The notes beneath the pieces are model-generated. The model made no database searches and had not been told where the DNA came from. It saw nothing but the letters and a program-made list of their open reading frames with translations. A stretch of 64,000 nucleotides of DNA, taken from the NCBI RefSeq assembly GCF_014333525.1, contig NZ_JACSCX010000001.1, forward strand, positions 682,001-746,000. Direction: 5' to 3'. Each line of letters begins with the position of its first letter. Position 1 is the first letter of the stretch. The position numbers were made by a program, and so were the translations under genes. Shown here piece after piece: positions 43,188 through 52,716 of this stretch. Origin of the DNA: Hymenobacter puniceus (GTDB taxonomy: Bacteria; Bacteroidota; Bacteroidia; Cytophagales; Hymenobacteraceae).

Positions 43188-44030
43188 ATGAGCTCTGAAA
43201 CCGCCTCTACATATCCTGTTTGCGTGAGTATAGCACCACTGCTGGCCGACTATGCCGCCGGGGAGCTATCCGCCACCGAAGCTAGCCGCATAGCCGCGCA
43301 CCTGCCGCAGTGCGCGGCCTGCACGCAGCACGTGCAGCAGCTGCGTATGCTGCTGGGCCAGCTCGCCGACTTACCGGTACTGGTTCCACCATTGGCAGTG
43401 CGCGACAACTTTCTGGCAGCGCTTGCGCACGAACAAGCGGCACAAGCCGCCACGGCCCCACTACCGTCCCAAGCCCAACACCCCGAGGCGCGGGTGGTGC
43501 TGCTGTGGGCCCCTACTCTGGCCGGGCAGTGGCTGCGTGTGGCGGCCAGCGTGGCCCTGCTGGCTGTGGGTGCACTGTTGGGTATGCTACTCAACCAGCA
43601 GCGCCTCAGTCCGGCCGGCCTTTCTTCGGCAGCATCTGAACTGAGCACGCAGTTGGCCGCAACTGCAGCCCAGCCGGCCAGCGCCAGCTACCGGCTACGG
43701 CTGGTGCAGCAAACTCCGGCCTCTCTGCCCCCCGGCGACCCTGCTGTCCAGATTCTCGTAACAACGCTCAATGCCGACCCTAGCCCCAACGTGCGGCTGG
43801 CCGCGGCCGAAGCCCTGTACCGCCTGCGTGCCGACCCGCGGGTGGCCCCGGCACTGGTGCAGGCGCTACCCAACCAAACCGACCCCAATGTGCAAATCAC
43901 GCTTATTGAGTTACTGGTTGCCCTGCGCGACCGGCGGGCAGTGCTGCCGCTGGAGCGTCTTGCCCGCCAGCCCGATGCCCTGCCGGCTGTGCGCCAGCAA
44001 GCCTCGCAGGGCCTGGGCCTGTTGATCTGA
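43188..44030 (+). CDS. Membrane-bound zinc-finger anti-sigma factor with HEAT-like repeats
   Basis: 280-residue protein. The cytoplasmic zinc-finger part has H38-x3-C42-x2-C45 (AAHLPQCAACTQHV). One membrane helix lies at about 116-135 (WLRVAASVALLAVGALLGML). Residues about 185-280, on the far side of the membrane, are short helical repeats of HEAT type (SPNVRLAAAEALYRLRADPR). It would hold the upstream sigma factor until an envelope signal reaches the repeat domain. It begins 10 bp after the sigma gene. Confidence 0.88.
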   Translation: MSSETASTYPVCVSIAPLLADYAAGELSATEASRIAAHLPQCAACTQHVQQLRMLLGQLADLPVLVPPLAVRDNFLAALAHEQAAQAATAPLPSQAQHPEARVVLLWAPTLAGQWLRVAASVALLAVGALLGMLLNQQRLSPAGLSSAASELSTQLAATAAQPASASYRLRLVQQTPASLPPGDPAVQILVTTLNADPSPNVRLAAAEALYRLRADPRVAPALVQALPNQTDPNVQITLIELLVALRDRRAVLPLERLARQPDALPAVRQQASQGLGLLI

Positions 44031-44129
44031 CCTTTTTCCTTACTACGGCAGCCGTGCCTGAATACCGCCGCACTACGCAGCGGGTGGCTTGCTGCGGCCT
44101 TTACCTGACTCTCATTTTTTCCATTTCCC

Positions 44130-44906
44130 ATGAAAAACGCACTTACTCTGGGCGCTCTGTTGGCCCTCGCTGCTGCTGCCCCGCTGCATGCACAGGAATA
44201 CAAAACCCGCTTCAATGGCCGCCAGGACCGCAAGCTGGTACTGGAAATGCGCGGAAGCAACGTAACAGTGGAAGGCTACGATGGCGACGAGGTGGTAATT
44301 CGGGGCGGGACATACGAGCCGGCACCCAAACAGGCCGAAGGGCTGCGCCCACTCTACAATACGGCCGAAGACAACACCCGCCAGGGCCTGTCTGTGACAC
44401 CGTCCGGATCTACGCTGCGCGTTGTGCAGGCCGGGCGCCACAAGGCCGACTATGTAATTCGGGTGCCCCGACGCACGGCGCTGGAATTCACCCAAACTTC
44501 CTGGACCGGCGGCAATGTGCGCGTAACTGACCTGGAAGGCAGCGTGGAACTCACACTAAAAAGCGGCAACGCCCAGCTTACCAACGTGGCGGGGCCGGTG
44601 GTGGCCAGCAGCACCAACGGCAACATTACAGTGCGCTTCGCTGGCCCGCAGACTGCCCCCAGCTCCCTGTCGGCTATTAATGGGGCGCTCGATGTGACGC
44701 TGCCGGCTGCTACCAAGGCTACCCTCACGCTACGCTCCATGTCGGGCGAAATCTACTCGGGCTTTGAGCTGGCAACTGTCAAAGCCCCCGACAATCTGCA
44801 GCGCGTGGGCGGCGGGCATACCATCAGCGGCAGCCTCAACGGTGGCGGCGTACAGATGGCCCTGAAAACCATCAACGGCGACATTTTTCTGCGCAAAGCC
44901 AAGTAG
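44130..44906 (+). CDS. DUF4097-like exported protein (copy 1)
   Basis: 258-residue protein with a signal peptide ending APLHAQ. The mature part is a right-handed, beta-rich repeat of the DUF4097 type, with recurring phrases SGNAQLTNVAGPVVASSTNG, NITVRF, SMSGEIYSGF and, at the end, INGDIFLRKAK. Such proteins sit in the periplasm or on the cell surface in Bacteroidetes and follow sigma/anti-sigma genes. Function unknown. A related protein follows after 51 bp. Confidence 0.75.
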   Translation: MKNALTLGALLALAAAAPLHAQEYKTRFNGRQDRKLVLEMRGSNVTVEGYDGDEVVIRGGTYEPAPKQAEGLRPLYNTAEDNTRQGLSVTPSGSTLRVVQAGRHKADYVIRVPRRTALEFTQTSWTGGNVRVTDLEGSVELTLKSGNAQLTNVAGPVVASSTNGNITVRFAGPQTAPSSLSAINGALDVTLPAATKATLTLRSMSGEIYSGFELATVKAPDNLQRVGGGHTISGSLNGGGVQMALKTINGDIFLRKAK

Positions 44907-44957
44907 CGTGGGCTGGCCATTCTCACCTGATTTCTTCATCACTTCATCACTACTGCT

Positions 44958-45668
44958 ATGTTTCGCCTTGTTTTCCTGCTGGCTTTGCTGGCTGCCCCGC
45001 TGGCCGCATCGGCCCAGAAAGTATTGGTTAAGAGTGCGCCTGTGGCTGCAGGCCAGCCGATAGTACTCGACCTTAAGCACGCCACCACTATTCGGATCCG
45101 GCCGGCCACCGACGGCAAGCTGCACCTGCAGGCGAATGTGCAAATCAACCAGAACAAGCTCAACGATGCCTTCCAGCTCAACCTGACCAATAACAACAAG
45201 GAACTGCGCGTGGAGTCCGACCTCGACAAGACGCTGCTGGCCAGCGCCCAACCCGGCGACTGTCCCACCAATAGCGGCACCACCACTTACTACGGCAACT
45301 GGAATAACGGCCAGGACCGCGCCCCGGTGTGCGCCGATATCGTGTTTGATATCAGTCTGCCGCCGGGCACTGCCCTGCGCGTGAGCACCATCAGCGGCAA
45401 TATCGACGTGCTGGGCCTCACAGGCGAGCTGCAGGCAAAGTCCATCAGTGGATTTGTGGATGTAAGCTGGCCGGCCACCCGCGGCGCCCAAGTAGCCCTG
45501 AAAACCATTACCGGGGAAGTATACACCGACCAGGAGGTGGCCTTCAACAACAAGCAGCAAAACCCCATTGTGGGCTACGAAATGCGAGGGGTGCTGGGGA
45601 GTGCCAGCGGCCCGGCGTTGCGACTGGAATCTATCAGCGGCAACGTGTTTTTCCGGAAAGCCAAATAA
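44958..45668 (+). CDS. DUF4097-like exported protein (copy 2)
   Basis: 236-residue protein with signal peptide (LALLAAPLAASAQ) and the same fold signals as its neighbour: ATTIRIRPATDGKLHLQANV, VSTISGNIDVLGLTGELQAK, SISGFVDVSW, ending in SISGNVFFRKAK. The shared ending and arrangement suggest that the two arose by duplication, with later divergence. It has a cysteine pair (DCPTN ... PVCADI) that could form a disulfide. The next gene is an outer-membrane barrel. Confidence 0.75.
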   Translation: MFRLVFLLALLAAPLAASAQKVLVKSAPVAAGQPIVLDLKHATTIRIRPATDGKLHLQANVQINQNKLNDAFQLNLTNNNKELRVESDLDKTLLASAQPGDCPTNSGTTTYYGNWNNGQDRAPVCADIVFDISLPPGTALRVSTISGNIDVLGLTGELQAKSISGFVDVSWPATRGAQVALKTITGEVYTDQEVAFNNKQQNPIVGYEMRGVLGSASGPALRLESISGNVFFRKAK

Positions 45669-45829
45669 TGCATTGAATGGGTGGTTGCAACTATTCGGTG
45701 GGCTCTATGCAACTGGCAGTATATATCGGCCGCCTGTGGCCTTATAGCTCTTACTGATTGCAGCAGTTGCTACCATGTGCTTTCAGCTTTACCCTCGCTA
45801 ACGTTACCCTTGCTGATTTCTTTCTGGTT

Positions 45830-48397
45830 ATGAAACACGCGCTACCCTGGTTGCTGAGTGGCTTGCTTGCCGCACCAGCCCTGGCTCAAACCCCAACTGC
45901 TCCTGCCGCGCCGCCCGCCGGTGGGCGCCCAGCAGCCCCGGCCACTACGCCCCGCCTGGCGCTGCCCGAGACGCCGAAGGGCGCGGGCCGCATTACGGGC
46001 ACCGTGCTAGATGCCACTACCAAAAAGCCCGTGGAGTTTGCCACCGTGGCTCTGCTGCCCGCCACCGGCGAGCGGCCCCTGGACGGCACCGCCGCCGACG
46101 AGCGCGGCCGGTTTGTGTTGAAAGGCCTGGCCGCCGGCGCCTACCGGGTGCAGGTGAGCTTTCTGGGCTACGGCGTGCGGGTGGAGAACGTGACGGTGGC
46201 CGATGGCCCCGTGGACTTAGGTAATCTGCTGCTGACTTCCACGGCCCAGAAGCTGGGCGAGGTGACCGTAACCGGCGAGCGGGACGTGGTGGAAACCAAG
46301 CCCGACCGCCTCGTGTACAACGCCGACCGCGACCTGACCAACACCGGCGGAACCGCTGCCGACGTGCTCCGCAAAGTGCCCCTGATCAGCGTGGACCCCG
46401 ACGGCAACGTGGAGCTGCGCGGCACCTCCAACGTGCGCGTGCTCATCAACAACAAGCCGTCGGGCATTGTGGCCAGCTCGGTGGCCGATGCCATGAAGCA
46501 GATTCCGGCCGACCAGATCAAGACGGTGGAGGTGATTACGACGCCGGGCGCCAAGTACGACGCCGAAGGCACGGGCGGCATCATCAACATTACGCTCAAG
46601 AAAAACAACCTGGAGGGCACCAACGGCAGCGTAGGCGTGGCGGCCGGCACACGCAGCTCCAACGCCAACGCCTCGCTGAACATGCGGCGCGGCAAAATCG
46701 GGATTAACAGCTCGGCCAGCGGCTTTGCCTTCTATAGCCCCAACCGCAACGACCTGACCCGTAGCGTGCGCAACGAGCAAGGCCTATTGGAACCTTCGCT
46801 ACGGCAGGAAGGCGACGGGTTTACAATTGGCGGCGGCGGCTTTGGGCGGCTGGGCTTCGACTATGACCCCAGCAAGCAGCACAATTTCAACCTGAGCGTG
46901 CAGGGCAACCTGTTCCGCAACAAAGGCGACTACGACCAATTCAACCAGCCGGCGCTGCTGCCGGCCTTCACGCGCGCCACCGACCGTGGCTTCCGCACCC
47001 AGAGCTACGACGCCAGCGGCTCCTACACCCGCACGTTTGAGGGGCAGCCCAAGCGCGAATGGAGCGTGTTGGGCCAGCACACCCGCAACCGCAACACCCA
47101 GCGCTACGACCTCGACCAGTACCCGGGCCGTGCCACCGACGGCGAGCGGACTTACCGGGAAGGCAGCGACAACCTGAGCCGCAACCTCGAAACCACGCTC
47201 CAGACTGACTACACGCACCCGTTCTCGGAAACTGCCACCCTGGAAACCGGCGCCAAAGGCATTCTGCGCCGCGTGAGCAGCCAGTACGATGTGCAGATTG
47301 ACCCCACCGGCAACAGCCCGCTGGTGCGCAGCGCCGCCCGCTCCAACACCTTCGACTACGACCAGGATGTGCTGTCGGCGTACGCCACGTATGGCTTCAG
47401 TGTCAGCAAGAAGGTGAGTACCCGGCTGGGCGCCCGCCTGGAGCGCACCGACATTACGGGCCGGTTCACGCAGGGCGAGGCCAGCCGCTTCACGCAGAAC
47501 TACACCAACCTGCTGCCGAATATCAGCCTAAGCTACCAGCCCGGCAAGCCCGGCCAAACGGTGCGGCTGGCGTATTCACGACGGATTCAGCGGCCCCAGA
47601 TTTTCTACCTCAACCCATTCATCAACGCCTCCGACTCGCTCAACATCAGCTACGGCAACCCGCGCCTCAATCCCGAATTTACGGACAGCTACGAGTTGAA
47701 CTACACCACTTTCGTGAAGGGCGCTGTGCTCAACGGCTCGGTGTATACGCGGCGCACCGGCAACGCCATCGAGACGGTGCGGTTCGTGGACGACGCAGGC
47801 GTGCAAAACCAGACGTTCCGCAACATCGGGCGCAATGCCACCTACGGGGCCAGTTTGTTTGGCTCGTTTAAGCCGGTGCCGCTCTGGGATTTGAGCGGCA
47901 ACCTGAACTTCTACTATGTCTCGCTCAACAGCCCAGCCCTGGACGTAACCGGCACCGCCTTCCGCAACAGTGGCCTGATGTACAATGTCAACATCAACTC
48001 CAGCTATAAATTCGCCAAGCCCGGCGACGATACGGCCACGCCGTGGCGCAAGGGCCTCAGCCTACAACTCAATGCGGGCCTGAACTCACCGCGTATTCAG
48101 CTGCAGGGCCAGCAGCGCGCCTGGGCATTTTACTCGATGGGACTGCGCAAAAACCTGCTCCAGGACAAAGCCGACCTGACGCTGAACGCCGACAACTTCC
48201 TGCAGGCCACCCGCAACCTGAACACGATTCTGGAAACGCCGCAGTTCACGCAGGAAAGCAATAATTACATCTACCTGCGTGGTGTGCGCTTGGCCTTCAA
48301 CTACCGCTTCGGCAAAGTATCCCCCCAGGCCCCCAAGCGCCGCAGAGGCATCCAAAACGACGACGCCAAGCAAGGCGAAGGCGGCGGCCAACAGTAA
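45830..48397 (+). CDS. TonB-dependent receptor-like outer-membrane beta-barrel protein
   Basis: 855-residue outer-membrane protein. The signal peptide ends ALAQ near residue 20. A proline/alanine linker and a carboxypeptidase-regulatory-like domain (GRITGTVLDATTKKPVEFAT, about 54-130) follow, then a plug-like domain (NTGGTAADVLRKVPLISVDP) and a large barrel ending near LAFNYRFGK. It matches the Bacteroidetes outer-membrane beta-barrel family with a Gly/Gln-rich C-terminal tail. The substrate is unknown. The start is the ATG at 45830. It closes the sigma-led module and converges with aroE across a palindromic repeat. Confidence 0.88.
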   Translation: MKHALPWLLSGLLAAPALAQTPTAPAAPPAGGRPAAPATTPRLALPETPKGAGRITGTVLDATTKKPVEFATVALLPATGERPLDGTAADERGRFVLKGLAAGAYRVQVSFLGYGVRVENVTVADGPVDLGNLLLTSTAQKLGEVTVTGERDVVETKPDRLVYNADRDLTNTGGTAADVLRKVPLISVDPDGNVELRGTSNVRVLINNKPSGIVASSVADAMKQIPADQIKTVEVITTPGAKYDAEGTGGIINITLKKNNLEGTNGSVGVAAGTRSSNANASLNMRRGKIGINSSASGFAFYSPNRNDLTRSVRNEQGLLEPSLRQEGDGFTIGGGGFGRLGFDYDPSKQHNFNLSVQGNLFRNKGDYDQFNQPALLPAFTRATDRGFRTQSYDASGSYTRTFEGQPKREWSVLGQHTRNRNTQRYDLDQYPGRATDGERTYREGSDNLSRNLETTLQTDYTHPFSETATLETGAKGILRRVSSQYDVQIDPTGNSPLVRSAARSNTFDYDQDVLSAYATYGFSVSKKVSTRLGARLERTDITGRFTQGEASRFTQNYTNLLPNISLSYQPGKPGQTVRLAYSRRIQRPQIFYLNPFINASDSLNISYGNPRLNPEFTDSYELNYTTFVKGAVLNGSVYTRRTGNAIETVRFVDDAGVQNQTFRNIGRNATYGASLFGSFKPVPLWDLSGNLNFYYVSLNSPALDVTGTAFRNSGLMYNVNINSSYKFAKPGDDTATPWRKGLSLQLNAGLNSPRIQLQGQQRAWAFYSMGLRKNLLQDKADLTLNADNFLQATRNLNTILETPQFTQESNNYIYLRGVRLAFNYRFGKVSPQAPKRRRGIQNDDAKQGEGGGQQ

Positions 48398-48413
48398 TCA
48401 AGCTGTTTCAATA

Positions 48414-48513
48414 GAACGTCAGTCCGAGCGCAGCCGAGGAATCTCGCTGGTGTGGTAATTACCATCACAACGTCAGCACACGAGATTCCTCGGCTGCGCT
48501 CGGACTGACGTTC
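48414..48513. repeat. Perfect 33-nt inverted repeat between convergent genes
   Basis: Arms 48414-48446 and 48481-48513 match at all 33 positions. The loop contains a small TGGTAATTACCA palindrome. The motif GTCAGTCCGAGCGCAGCCGA is related to the elements at 27594 and 29056. It fills the gap between the barrel gene and aroE. Confidence 0.9.
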
Positions 48514-48520
48514 AGGAGAT

Positions 48521-49270
48521 TTAAGACTTTCCCTGCCAGATCTTCCACGCTTCTTCGGCCTGAATACATAGCATCTCGAAGCCGTTTTTGGTGTGGGCCC
48601 CCACCGCCTGGCCACGCTTCATAAACTCGGTTTCGCGAGGGTTGTAAATGAGGTCGTAGAGGTAATGTGCCGGGGTGAAAACTGAGTAGTCGAGCGGCGG
48701 GCACTGCTCAGTATCAGGATGGGTACCTAGTGGAGTGGTGTTGATGATAAGATGATGGTCGGCGAGTAGCGCAGGCGTTAGCTCATTGTAGGTGAGGCCG
48801 CGGCCCATGGGGTTTCTGGATACCACCCAGTAGCTAATGTTCAGCTCACGCAATGCTACCTCCACGGCTTTGGATGCCCCACCACTGCCTAATACCAGCG
48901 CCCGCAACCCTGGTGGCACTGGCTGCGGCAGAAAGCTACGCAGCGAGTCGCGGAAGCCAATGTAATCGGTGTTGTGGCCAATCAGGCGACCTTCGGCGGC
49001 AAACTCAATGACGTTGACGGCGCCCACCCGCGCCGCCGACGGCGCCACCTCGTTCAGGAACGGCCACACCTGCTCTTTGTACGGAATCGTGACGTTGAGG
49101 CCGCGCAGCTCCGGCTCCCGGGCCAGCAGCGCCGGCAGCGCCGTGATGGCCGGCAGCTCAAACAGCTGGTAGTGGTGGTCGGATAAGTGCAGACTGGCGA
49201 ACTTCTGACTGAAATAAGTTTGAGAAAACGAGTGCTTCAGGGTCAGGCCGATGAGTCCGAAGGCGGGCAT
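48521..49270 (-). CDS. aroE: Shikimate dehydrogenase
   Basis: 249-residue shikimate 5-dehydrogenase, reducing 3-dehydroshikimate to shikimate with NADPH. The substrate pocket has SFSQTYF near residue 14 (the usual S-x-S pair is partly changed) and NVTIPYKE with the catalytic lysine near 65. GHNTDYIGF carries the aspartate near 100. The cofactor loop is VLGSGGASKAVEVAL near 125. The start is the ATG at 49270. A stretch of repeat lies just upstream. The length is slightly short for the family but complete. Confidence 0.93.
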   Translation of the reverse strand: MPAFGLIGLTLKHSFSQTYFSQKFASLHLSDHHYQLFELPAITALPALLAREPELRGLNVTIPYKEQVWPFLNEVAPSAARVGAVNVIEFAAEGRLIGHNTDYIGFRDSLRSFLPQPVPPGLRALVLGSGGASKAVEVALRELNISYWVVSRNPMGRGLTYNELTPALLADHHLIINTTPLGTHPDTEQCPPLDYSVFTPAHYLYDLIYNPRETEFMKRGQAVGAHTKNGFEMLCIQAEEAWKIWQGKS

Positions 49271-49311
49271 GGTAGCGAGGATAAGTGGAGAGCAGCAAAC
49301 AACGCAAAGGA

Positions 49312-49410
49312 CCGCGGATTACCGCATATTTCCCCGGAATCCCCGGATTTTGTGGTCGGTTTGCTGGAAAAGGCAGAAGGGCCTGCCGTGTGGCAAGCCC
49401 TTCTGCTTTG
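49312..49410. repeat. Palindromic repeat element (copy 2, right arm missing)
   Basis: The sequence CGCGGATTACCGC ... CCCCGGATTTTGTGG TCGGTT aligns with the left arm at 20685-20729. The following hairpin (49373-49387 with 49392-49406) shares GGGC-TGCC ... GGCAAGCCC with the hairpin at 20744-20785. No right arm follows. It lies between DedA and aroE. Confidence 0.75.
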
Positions 49411-49456
49411 TTGTAGTTAGCCAGCGTAGCACCCGCCGGATGTTCTGGAAAGCGCG

Positions 49457-50113
49457 CTAGTTGGCCCCCACCCGCGACTCGCGGCGCGACTTGAAAAACT
49501 CGATAACGGCCGGCAGCACCGACAGTGCAATGATGGCCAGCACCACGAGGGAGAAGTTTTTCTGCACGATTTCCATCTGCCCGAAGAAGTAGCCGGCCAG
49601 CGTGAGCAAGGTCACCCACAGCACCGCGCCCACTACGTTGTAGCTCAGAAACTTGCTGTAGCTCATGGTGCCCACGCCCGCTACAAACGGCGCAAACGTG
49701 CGGATAATCGGGATAAAGCGGGCCAGAATGATGGTTTTGGCGCCGTGCTTCTGGTAGAAAGCCTGAGTGCGCTCCAGATGCTCCCGTTTCAGAAAGCGGG
49801 AATTCTCACGGAACACGCGCGGCCCCAGATAGTCGCCAATGTGGTAGTTGAGCGTGTCGCCGAGCACGGCGGCCACAATCAGCAAGCCCATCATCACCCA
49901 CACGTTCAGGGGCGAGCCGGGCAGCGCAGCCAGCGAGCCGGCCGCAAACAGCAGCGAGTCGCCGGGCAGGAAAGGCAGCACCACCACGCCGGTTTCCACG
50001 AAGATGATGAGGAACAGGATGGCATACGTCCACATCCCATAATCCTGAATGATTTCAGCGAGGTGCTTATCGAGGTGCAGAACGAAGTCGAGCAGATGCT
50101 TCAGAATTTCCAT
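49457..50113 (-). CDS. DedA family membrane protein
   Basis: 218-residue polytopic membrane protein of the DedA/SNARE-associated (VTT) family, thought to move or flip phospholipids or undecaprenyl phosphate and needed for envelope homeostasis. The signature PFLPGDSLLFAAGSLAAL is at about residues 45-62, and ILARFIPIIRTFAPFVAGVG follows at about 125-144. Five or so membrane segments are seen. The start is the ATG at 50113 (MEILKHLLDFV); a longer N-terminus is possible but not family-like. Confidence 0.94.
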   Translation of the reverse strand: MEILKHLLDFVLHLDKHLAEIIQDYGMWTYAILFLIIFVETGVVVLPFLPGDSLLFAAGSLAALPGSPLNVWVMMGLLIVAAVLGDTLNYHIGDYLGPRVFRENSRFLKREHLERTQAFYQKHGAKTIILARFIPIIRTFAPFVAGVGTMSYSKFLSYNVVGAVLWVTLLTLAGYFFGQMEIVQKNFSLVVLAIIALSVLPAVIEFFKSRRESRVGAN

Positions 50114-50281
50114 GCGGAGGGGCGAGGTAGTAGAAATAGAACTACAAAGAAAGCGGAAAGCCACCGGAGTAGCGTGCCGCCAGTGGCTGGCAACCCTGGA
50201 AAGCCAAGAAAAATTCGGCGGCGCACATGCGCCAAGCGCCCAACACGTTATACTGCAGCCGTTATGTAACCGCTGATTTCT

Positions 50282-52687
50282 ATGCCCAATTCTCTGTATC
50301 GATTATTCTTCGTGGTGCTCACGCTGCTGAGCTACCGCCCGGCCACCGCACAGGCCATCCTCAACCTGGATTTCGAGCCGGACGCCAACCGCCGCCAGCC
50401 GCTGCTGTTCTGGGGGCGCCGCCAGCAACCCGACGAGCTTCTGATTCGCGTCGACACCGTGGCGCCGGCTCAGCACGGCCAGGGCAGTTTGCTGCTGGAT
50501 GCCTCGCTGGCCGAAGAGCCAGAAGGTTCCTCCGTGTACACCAGCGTGCCGGTTTCGGATTCGGTGCGGGGCCGCATAGCCACCGTAAGCGTGTGGGTGC
50601 GCACCGAAGAATTTCAGGGCACTGCCTGGCTGAAGGCCTACAGCTATTTTTTCACGGAAACCAGTCCAGATTCCGAGAAGATGTCGGAGAAAGATACCCG
50701 GGCTACCCCGCTGGCCATAGTAGCCGGCTGGCAGAAACTAACGGTACAGCTGCCCGTGGGCCAGACGGCCAACCGCCTCAGCATGTTGCTGGTTTTCAAC
50801 GGCCGGGGCCGGCTGTGGCTCGACAACTTTGAGGTGCGCTACGACAACGGCCAAGCCTACCGCGACACGCCACTGGCGGGCACCGAGCCGCTGCTGCTGC
50901 CCCCCGGCACTCCGCTACCCGACTGGGACTTCGAGCGGCGCAGCCCTGCCCAGCTGCCCGGTGCGGCTTCCACTGCCCGCCGCTGGCAGCTGGACTCCAC
51001 GGTGGCGCAACGAGGCCGGCGCAGCTTGCGCGTAGAGGCCGCTCCGGCCAGTGCCGTGCCCGTGTACCTGGGTCTAGTGCCCCTCGATTCGCTGCTGGGC
51101 AAAACCCTTACGGTGCGTGGCTACGTGCGCTATGCCGGCTCGGCCGTGGCGGGCCAGGCACCTCCAGCCCTGCTCTACCGGGTACTGGCCAACAGCGACT
51201 TGAGAATGTATCCGTATGACCGGCATAAGTGGCCTGGCACGCTCACGGCCAGCCCATTGCCGGAACCTGCGCCCGGCACGCCGTGGCAACGGTTCGAGCT
51301 GACGCTGCCCATCAGCGCCAAGCGTAACCTTTCGCAGCTGGCGCTGCTGCTGCAGCCCGGCGCGGCCCCGGTCTGGCTCGACCATATAGAGCTGCTGGCT
51401 GATGGCCGGGCCTTTTCGCCACCACCACCACCCGTGCCGGGGCTGCCTACCGCCGCCGAGCTAGCCTGGCTGCGCAAGGCCGCCGTGCCGCTCCGCACCA
51501 CTGCCCCCGACGGCGGCGACCAGAAAGATCTGGCCGCTTTCGGGCAGTTGGTTGGGTCGGCACCGGTTGTAGGGTTGGGCGAAGTCACGCTGGGCTCACA
51601 CGAGCAGATGCAGCTCAAGCACCGGCTGTTTCGGTATCTGGTGGAGCAGAAAAACGTGCGCGTGCTGGCCCTCGACACCGACCTGGGCGCCTGCCTGGCG
51701 TTGAACGACTATTTGCAAACCGGCACCGGCAACCCCCAGCAGCTGGTAGCCGACCTGCCCCTCTGGGACACCGAAGAAATGTTGGCCTTAGTGCGCTGGA
51801 TGCGGACCTACAACCAGCAACACCCGACGGCCACCCTACAGCTGCTGGGCATTGATCTGCAGGAGGCGCCGGAGAGTTTGCGCTATCTGCGCCAGCGCCT
51901 GCCCGCCCAGGCCGGCTACCGGGGCGAGCTGCTCACGACCCTGCAACGCCAGCTCCGGGAACTGGCCGACGCGGGCATTTCGCTGAACTACCTGCAGAAC
52001 GCCCCGCAAACCGACCCGCGGCTGGAAGCCGTGCGCCGCCTGCTGGCCGAGGTCCGCGCCGCCTTCGATGGTCCGGCCAAACTCCGGCGAGGCTACGGAG
52101 CCACGCCCGCGGAAGCGGCCACTCTAACCCAGCTGCTCCGCCAAGCCGAGCAGTACAGCGTCGTGCAAACGATGTCGTCGCGGTTCCGCCTCAGCTACCG
52201 GGCTGCGTGCCTGGCCGAGAATGTGGAGTGGGCCCGCACGCAGGCTAATGGCAAGGGCGTAGCGGTCTGGTCGCACAACACCCACCTCAAAACCTATGAC
52301 CAGGACGATGCCACGCTGGGTGAAGTGCTGCGGCGCTACTATGGCCTCGGTTACGTAGCCGTCGGTTTTGCCCTCCACGAAGGCAGCTTCCGGGCCCTGC
52401 CTTCCACCGAGCCGCCCGCTTTTGTTACGGCCACGGCCATGCCCTCAGCCGTGGGCAGCTACGAGCACTACTTCCGGGCGGCCTCGTTGCCGGCGGCCTT
52501 CCTCAACGTGCGTGGGCCCGACCTGGCGCCGGGCACCCAATGGCTCTACGAAAACCTGCTGTTTCGCGACGGTACCCTGCGGCCCTATCCCCAGCCATTC
52601 AGCCGCCACAGCTTGCGCCGTGAGTTTGATGCGCTGCTGTATGTGCCCAAGTCCACGCCGGCAACCGGGGTCAGGGCTGCCAACTAA
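50282..52687 (+). CDS. Erythromycin esterase-like exported protein
   Basis: 801-residue protein with a signal peptide (residues 1-22, ending ATAQ). Two repeated beta-sandwich units (ILNLDFEPDANRRQPLLFWG; LPDWDFERRSPAQLPGAAST, each ending with a WLDxxE/F line) fill residues 25-375. The erythromycin esterase domain follows at about 400-790, with GLGEVTLGSHEQMQLKHRLF, a glutamate/histidine pair typical of the family, and VWSHNTHLKTYDQDD. The wide family includes succinoglycan-type hydrolases, so the true substrate could be an ester other than a macrolide. The gene stands alone. Confidence 0.85.
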   Translation: MPNSLYRLFFVVLTLLSYRPATAQAILNLDFEPDANRRQPLLFWGRRQQPDELLIRVDTVAPAQHGQGSLLLDASLAEEPEGSSVYTSVPVSDSVRGRIATVSVWVRTEEFQGTAWLKAYSYFFTETSPDSEKMSEKDTRATPLAIVAGWQKLTVQLPVGQTANRLSMLLVFNGRGRLWLDNFEVRYDNGQAYRDTPLAGTEPLLLPPGTPLPDWDFERRSPAQLPGAASTARRWQLDSTVAQRGRRSLRVEAAPASAVPVYLGLVPLDSLLGKTLTVRGYVRYAGSAVAGQAPPALLYRVLANSDLRMYPYDRHKWPGTLTASPLPEPAPGTPWQRFELTLPISAKRNLSQLALLLQPGAAPVWLDHIELLADGRAFSPPPPPVPGLPTAAELAWLRKAAVPLRTTAPDGGDQKDLAAFGQLVGSAPVVGLGEVTLGSHEQMQLKHRLFRYLVEQKNVRVLALDTDLGACLALNDYLQTGTGNPQQLVADLPLWDTEEMLALVRWMRTYNQQHPTATLQLLGIDLQEAPESLRYLRQRLPAQAGYRGELLTTLQRQLRELADAGISLNYLQNAPQTDPRLEAVRRLLAEVRAAFDGPAKLRRGYGATPAEAATLTQLLRQAEQYSVVQTMSSRFRLSYRAACLAENVEWARTQANGKGVAVWSHNTHLKTYDQDDATLGEVLRRYYGLGYVAVGFALHEGSFRALPSTEPPAFVTATAMPSAVGSYEHYFRAASLPAAFLNVRGPDLAPGTQWLYENLLFRDGTLRPYPQPFSRHSLRREFDALLYVPKSTPATGVRAAN

Positions 52688-52716
52688 AACGGCCTCAAAC
52701 TTCTGGTTTACACTCG

